DNA of 57,897 nt from an uncultured Flavobacteriaceae bacterium (GTDB taxonomy: Bacteria; Bacteroidota; Bacteroidia; Flavobacteriales; Flavobacteriaceae), in assembly GCA_937959395.1 (NCBI GenBank), contig CALGLR010000090.1:1-57897 (forward strand). The letters are read 5' to 3'. A model generated the notes under the pieces. The model was not told the origin of the DNA and did not search any database. It worked only from the letters and a program-made list of their open reading frames with translations. Below are positions 55,363 to 57,897 of the stretch, piece by piece; within the stretch, counting starts at the first letter, position 1, and each line of letters begins with the position of its first letter. The position numbers and the translations under genes were made by a program.

Positions 55363-57579
55363 ATGACAGCTGTTGAAATAGAAAAGGAAAATTCAGAAAT
55401 TACCAAAGCCTACAAAAAGCTACTTAGAGTAAGTTACACAACGCTTAGTGACGACGATAAAAAACTCATTAGAAAAGCTTTTGATGTTGCAGTAGATGCG
55501 CACAAAGAGCAACGTCGAAAAAGTGGTGAAGCTTATATTTTTCATCCTATTGCAGTGGCTACTATTGTGGCTTCAGAAATAGGATTAGATGGTACTTCTA
55601 TTGCTGCTGCGCTACTGCATGATGTTGTAGAAGATAACGAAGACTATTCGATAACAGATATTGAAAATCTATTTGGTGAAACTATTGCAAAAATTGTAGA
55701 TGGATTAACTAAAATCTCTTCTCTTAAAAAAGACACCAACGTTTCCTTACAAGCAGAGAATTTTAGAAAAATGCTGCTTACACTAAATGATGATGTTAGA
55801 GTAATCATTATAAAAATTGCAGACCGTTTACACAACATGCAAACAATGGACTCCATGCGTCCTGACAAGCAAATAAAAATTGCTAGTGAAACCTTATATA
55901 TTTATGCCCCTCTTGCACATAGAATTGGCTTATATAATATAAAAACTGAATTAGAAGATTTAGGTTTAAAATATACAGAACCTGAAGTTTATAATGACAT
56001 TTTGGCTAAAATGAAAGCCAGTAAAGAAGAGCAAGATGCTTACATTTCTGAATTTAATAATGTTATTAAAAACTCTTTAGATAAGGAAAGTCTAAACTAT
56101 CATATTAAAGGCCGTCCAAAATCTATTTTTTCTATCAAACGAAAAATAGAAAAACAAGGCGTTACTTTCGATGAAGTCTATGATAAATTTGCGGTTCGAA
56201 TTATTTATGAAAGTGCCCCTGAAAACGAAAAATTTATTGCCTGGAAAATTTATTCGGTAGTAACCGATCATTTTAGACCCAACCCTATTCGTTTACGCGA
56301 TTGGATCTCATCTCCAAAATCTACAGGGTACGAAGCTTTACACATTACGGTAATGGGACCAAAAGGACAATGGGTAGAAGTACAAATTCGTAGTGAACGC
56401 ATGAACGAAATTGCAGAAAAAGGCTATGCAGCACATTATAAATATAAAAATGAAGACGATAAAGAAGATTCTTTAGAAGACTGGATTAATAAATTACAAG
56501 AAACTCTAGAAAACCCGCATACCAATGCTGTAGATTTTGTAGAGCAATTTAAATTAAACCTTTACTCAAAGGAAATTTACGTTTTTACGCCCAAAGGAGA
56601 TTTAAAATCCTTACCTAAAGGGGCAACGCCATTAGATTTTGCATTTAGTATTCACACACAAATTGGTATGAAAACTCGTGGCGCAAAAGTAAACGGAAAA
56701 TTAGTTCCGCTTAGTCATGAGTTAAATAGTGGCGACCAAGTAGACATATTAACTTCAGAAAGTACAAAACCCAATCCAAATTGGTTAGATTATGCAACAA
56801 CTGCTCGTGCAAGAAGTAAAATTAAATCGTCTTTAAAAGAAGAGAAAAAAGAAGTCGCCCAAGACGGCAAAGAAATTTTACGCCGTAAACTTAAACAACT
56901 AAAAATTGTATTAAACGAGAAATCGATTAATCAAATGGTGCGTCATTTTAATTTAAAAACAAGCTTCGATTTATTCTATAGAGTTGGTATTGGCACTATA
57001 GATAACAGTATGCTTAAAGAGTATGCTGCCTCTCGAAGTAATGCGCTTGTTAGTTTTATAAAAAACAAAATAACCCGAAGAACTGCTACTATACCAAAAG
57101 CAGATCTTGATAAAGAAGAAATCACCAACAAATATGATATGTTGGTTTTTGGTAAAGAGGAAGAGAAATTGGAATACAAACCTGCAATTTGCTGTAATCC
57201 TATTCCTGGAGATTCCGTATTTGGCTTTCTTACTATAAACGAAGGGATAAAAGTACATAAGAAAAACTGCCCTAATGCAGTTAGTCTTCAATCTAATTAT
57301 GCCTATCGCATCTTACTAGCAAAGTGGATTGATTCTTCTCAACAAGAATTTGCCGCTCAAATAGTGCTTTCAGGAATCGATAATTTAGGTTTGGTTAATG
57401 ATATTACAAAAATTATATCCTCGAACATGCACGTAAATATGAAGAGCATTAGTTTTGAAAGTGATGATGGTATTTTTTCTGGAAAAATTAATGTCGTCGT
57501 TAAAAACAAAACGCGCCTAAAAAAACTAATAGAGAATCTTAAAAAAATTAGTGGTATAGATAAAGTGTATCGCGTTTAA
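55363..57579 (+). CDS. RelA/SpoT homologue, bifunctional (p)ppGpp synthetase/hydrolase
   Basis: 738 residues. The hydrolase HD domain has His61 (FHPIAVA), HD at 86-87, ED at 90-91 and IADRLHNM (152-159), so hydrolysis is probably retained. The synthetase domain follows with GRPKSIFSIKRKIE, DKFAVRIIYE and STGYEALH. The regulatory end has a TGS domain (YVFTPKGDLKSLPKGATPLDF), a helical region and a C-terminal ACT domain. It makes and degrades the stringent-response alarmone. Only one such gene is visible in the window. Confidence 0.97.
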   Translation: MTAVEIEKENSEITKAYKKLLRVSYTTLSDDDKKLIRKAFDVAVDAHKEQRRKSGEAYIFHPIAVATIVASEIGLDGTSIAAALLHDVVEDNEDYSITDIENLFGETIAKIVDGLTKISSLKKDTNVSLQAENFRKMLLTLNDDVRVIIIKIADRLHNMQTMDSMRPDKQIKIASETLYIYAPLAHRIGLYNIKTELEDLGLKYTEPEVYNDILAKMKASKEEQDAYISEFNNVIKNSLDKESLNYHIKGRPKSIFSIKRKIEKQGVTFDEVYDKFAVRIIYESAPENEKFIAWKIYSVVTDHFRPNPIRLRDWISSPKSTGYEALHITVMGPKGQWVEVQIRSERMNEIAEKGYAAHYKYKNEDDKEDSLEDWINKLQETLENPHTNAVDFVEQFKLNLYSKEIYVFTPKGDLKSLPKGATPLDFAFSIHTQIGMKTRGAKVNGKLVPLSHELNSGDQVDILTSESTKPNPNWLDYATTARARSKIKSSLKEEKKEVAQDGKEILRRKLKQLKIVLNEKSINQMVRHFNLKTSFDLFYRVGIGTIDNSMLKEYAASRSNALVSFIKNKITRRTATIPKADLDKEEITNKYDMLVFGKEEEKLEYKPAICCNPIPGDSVFGFLTINEGIKVHKKNCPNAVSLQSNYAYRILLAKWIDSSQQEFAAQIVLSGIDNLGLVNDITKIISSNMHVNMKSISFESDDGIFSGKINVVVKNKTRLKKLIENLKKISGIDKVYRV

Positions 57580-57620
57580 CTATTCAACTCATTTAAGATT
57601 TTCAACAATTACAAACCATA

Positions 57621-57710
57621 CGTCACCCTGAACTTGTTTCAGGGTCGCATTAACTTAGGTGTTTCTTTGCAAATTATGAGATGTGATTCTGAAACAAGTT
57701 CAGAATGACG
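57621..57710. repeat. Inverted pair of dispersed hairpin repeats (CTGAAC family), copies 2 and 3
   Basis: Copy 2 (57621-57648): CGTC then ACCCTGAA-CTTGT-TTCAGGGT. Copy 3 (57685-57710), in opposite orientation: ATTCTGAA-ACAAG-TTCAGAAT then GACG. Each is an eight-base-pair hairpin, and the two units are reverse complements of each other apart from compensating stem changes. They follow the RSH gene; the rest of 57580-57897 shows nothing else. Confidence 0.8.
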
Positions 57711-57897
57711 TCTACCTCATTAGACCTGAGCTTAACATAACAATAATTGTATTAATAGAACTCAGTCCATCAATGGTCAAGCCCATATTATCTATATTGA
57801 TAACAGACTTAATTACTTATTTTTATTGTATTAAAAACAGGAACAGTTAAATCAAACTTTAAAAAACATTGGTGCTTTAAAGCCCATAACTCAGTTT

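Overview
The window is a low-GC, gene-dense chromosomal segment from a member of the Bacteroidota, very probably family Flavobacteriaceae (a marine genus such as Olleya, Lacinutrix or Winogradskyella would fit, but the genus is a guess). The evidence is the set of type IX secretion (T9SS) C-terminal sorting tails, surface-lipoprotein signals of the CSNDDD kind, DUF4295 beside rpmG/rpmB, bacillithiol synthesis (bshC), carboxypeptidase-regulatory-like proteins, and the near absence of Shine-Dalgarno sequences. No rRNA, tRNA, CRISPR array, phage or conjugation module was seen.

Layout. 1-7.2 kb (minus): a truncated amidohydrolase, a nitrilase/alcohol dehydrogenase pair with a 4-base overlap, and an mnmA - S8 protease - nitronate monooxygenase run. 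7.4-10.6 kb: a two-domain fasciclin lipoprotein, a decayed M57-type metalloprotease with three in-frame stops, a MORN-repeat protein and a MITE-like inverted repeat. 10.6-21.8 kb (minus): core genes yidC, pyrG, DUF3820, DUF922, a LysM/PBP1 fusion, guaA, a secreted ThuA protein and bshC. 21.9-27.4 kb: the most disturbed part. A tightly convergent fragment of the 3' end of rimO is followed by a dead Y1 (IS200/IS605-like) transposase between hairpins, fossil IS21-type end repeats, a T9SS-secreted DUF3472 protein, and then intact rimO with its own copy of the same 3' end. 27.5-30.3 kb: an amidase and a serine hydrolase lie between rimO and ftsY. 30.4-35.5 kb (minus): conserved block ftsY, DUF4295, rpmG, rpmB, cinA, an HPt protein, an FAH-family protein and a 3'-5' exonuclease. 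35.6-41.5 kb: glutaredoxin-like protein, E2 acyltransferase, glycosyltransferase, recR, sodium/solute symporter, CoA-binding protein. 41.5-57.9 kb: intact M57-type protease between two near-identical hairpins, fabH, htpG, a Crp-type regulator, a T9SS protein, an SMP-30 protein, a DEAD-box helicase, lipoproteins, DUF885 peptidase, an AlkD-like protein and a RelA/SpoT enzyme.

How the genes work together. Most of the window is housekeeping: nucleotide synthesis (pyrG, guaA), translation and tRNA/ribosome modification (mnmA, rimO, rpmB, rpmG), membrane protein insertion (yidC, ftsY), repair (recR, AlkD-like, exonuclease), stress and ppGpp (htpG, RSH). A second layer is exported: at least four T9SS substrates and several probable surface lipoproteins, including proteases and adhesins. 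The accessory signal is concentrated at rimO. The preferred reading is that about 2.9 kb was inserted near the rimO 3' end, supplying a replacement 3' end and displacing the original. This is an inference from a partial duplication that ends at a transposon hairpin. Small hairpin repeats are scattered through the intergenic regions; two sets show compensatory base changes in their stems.
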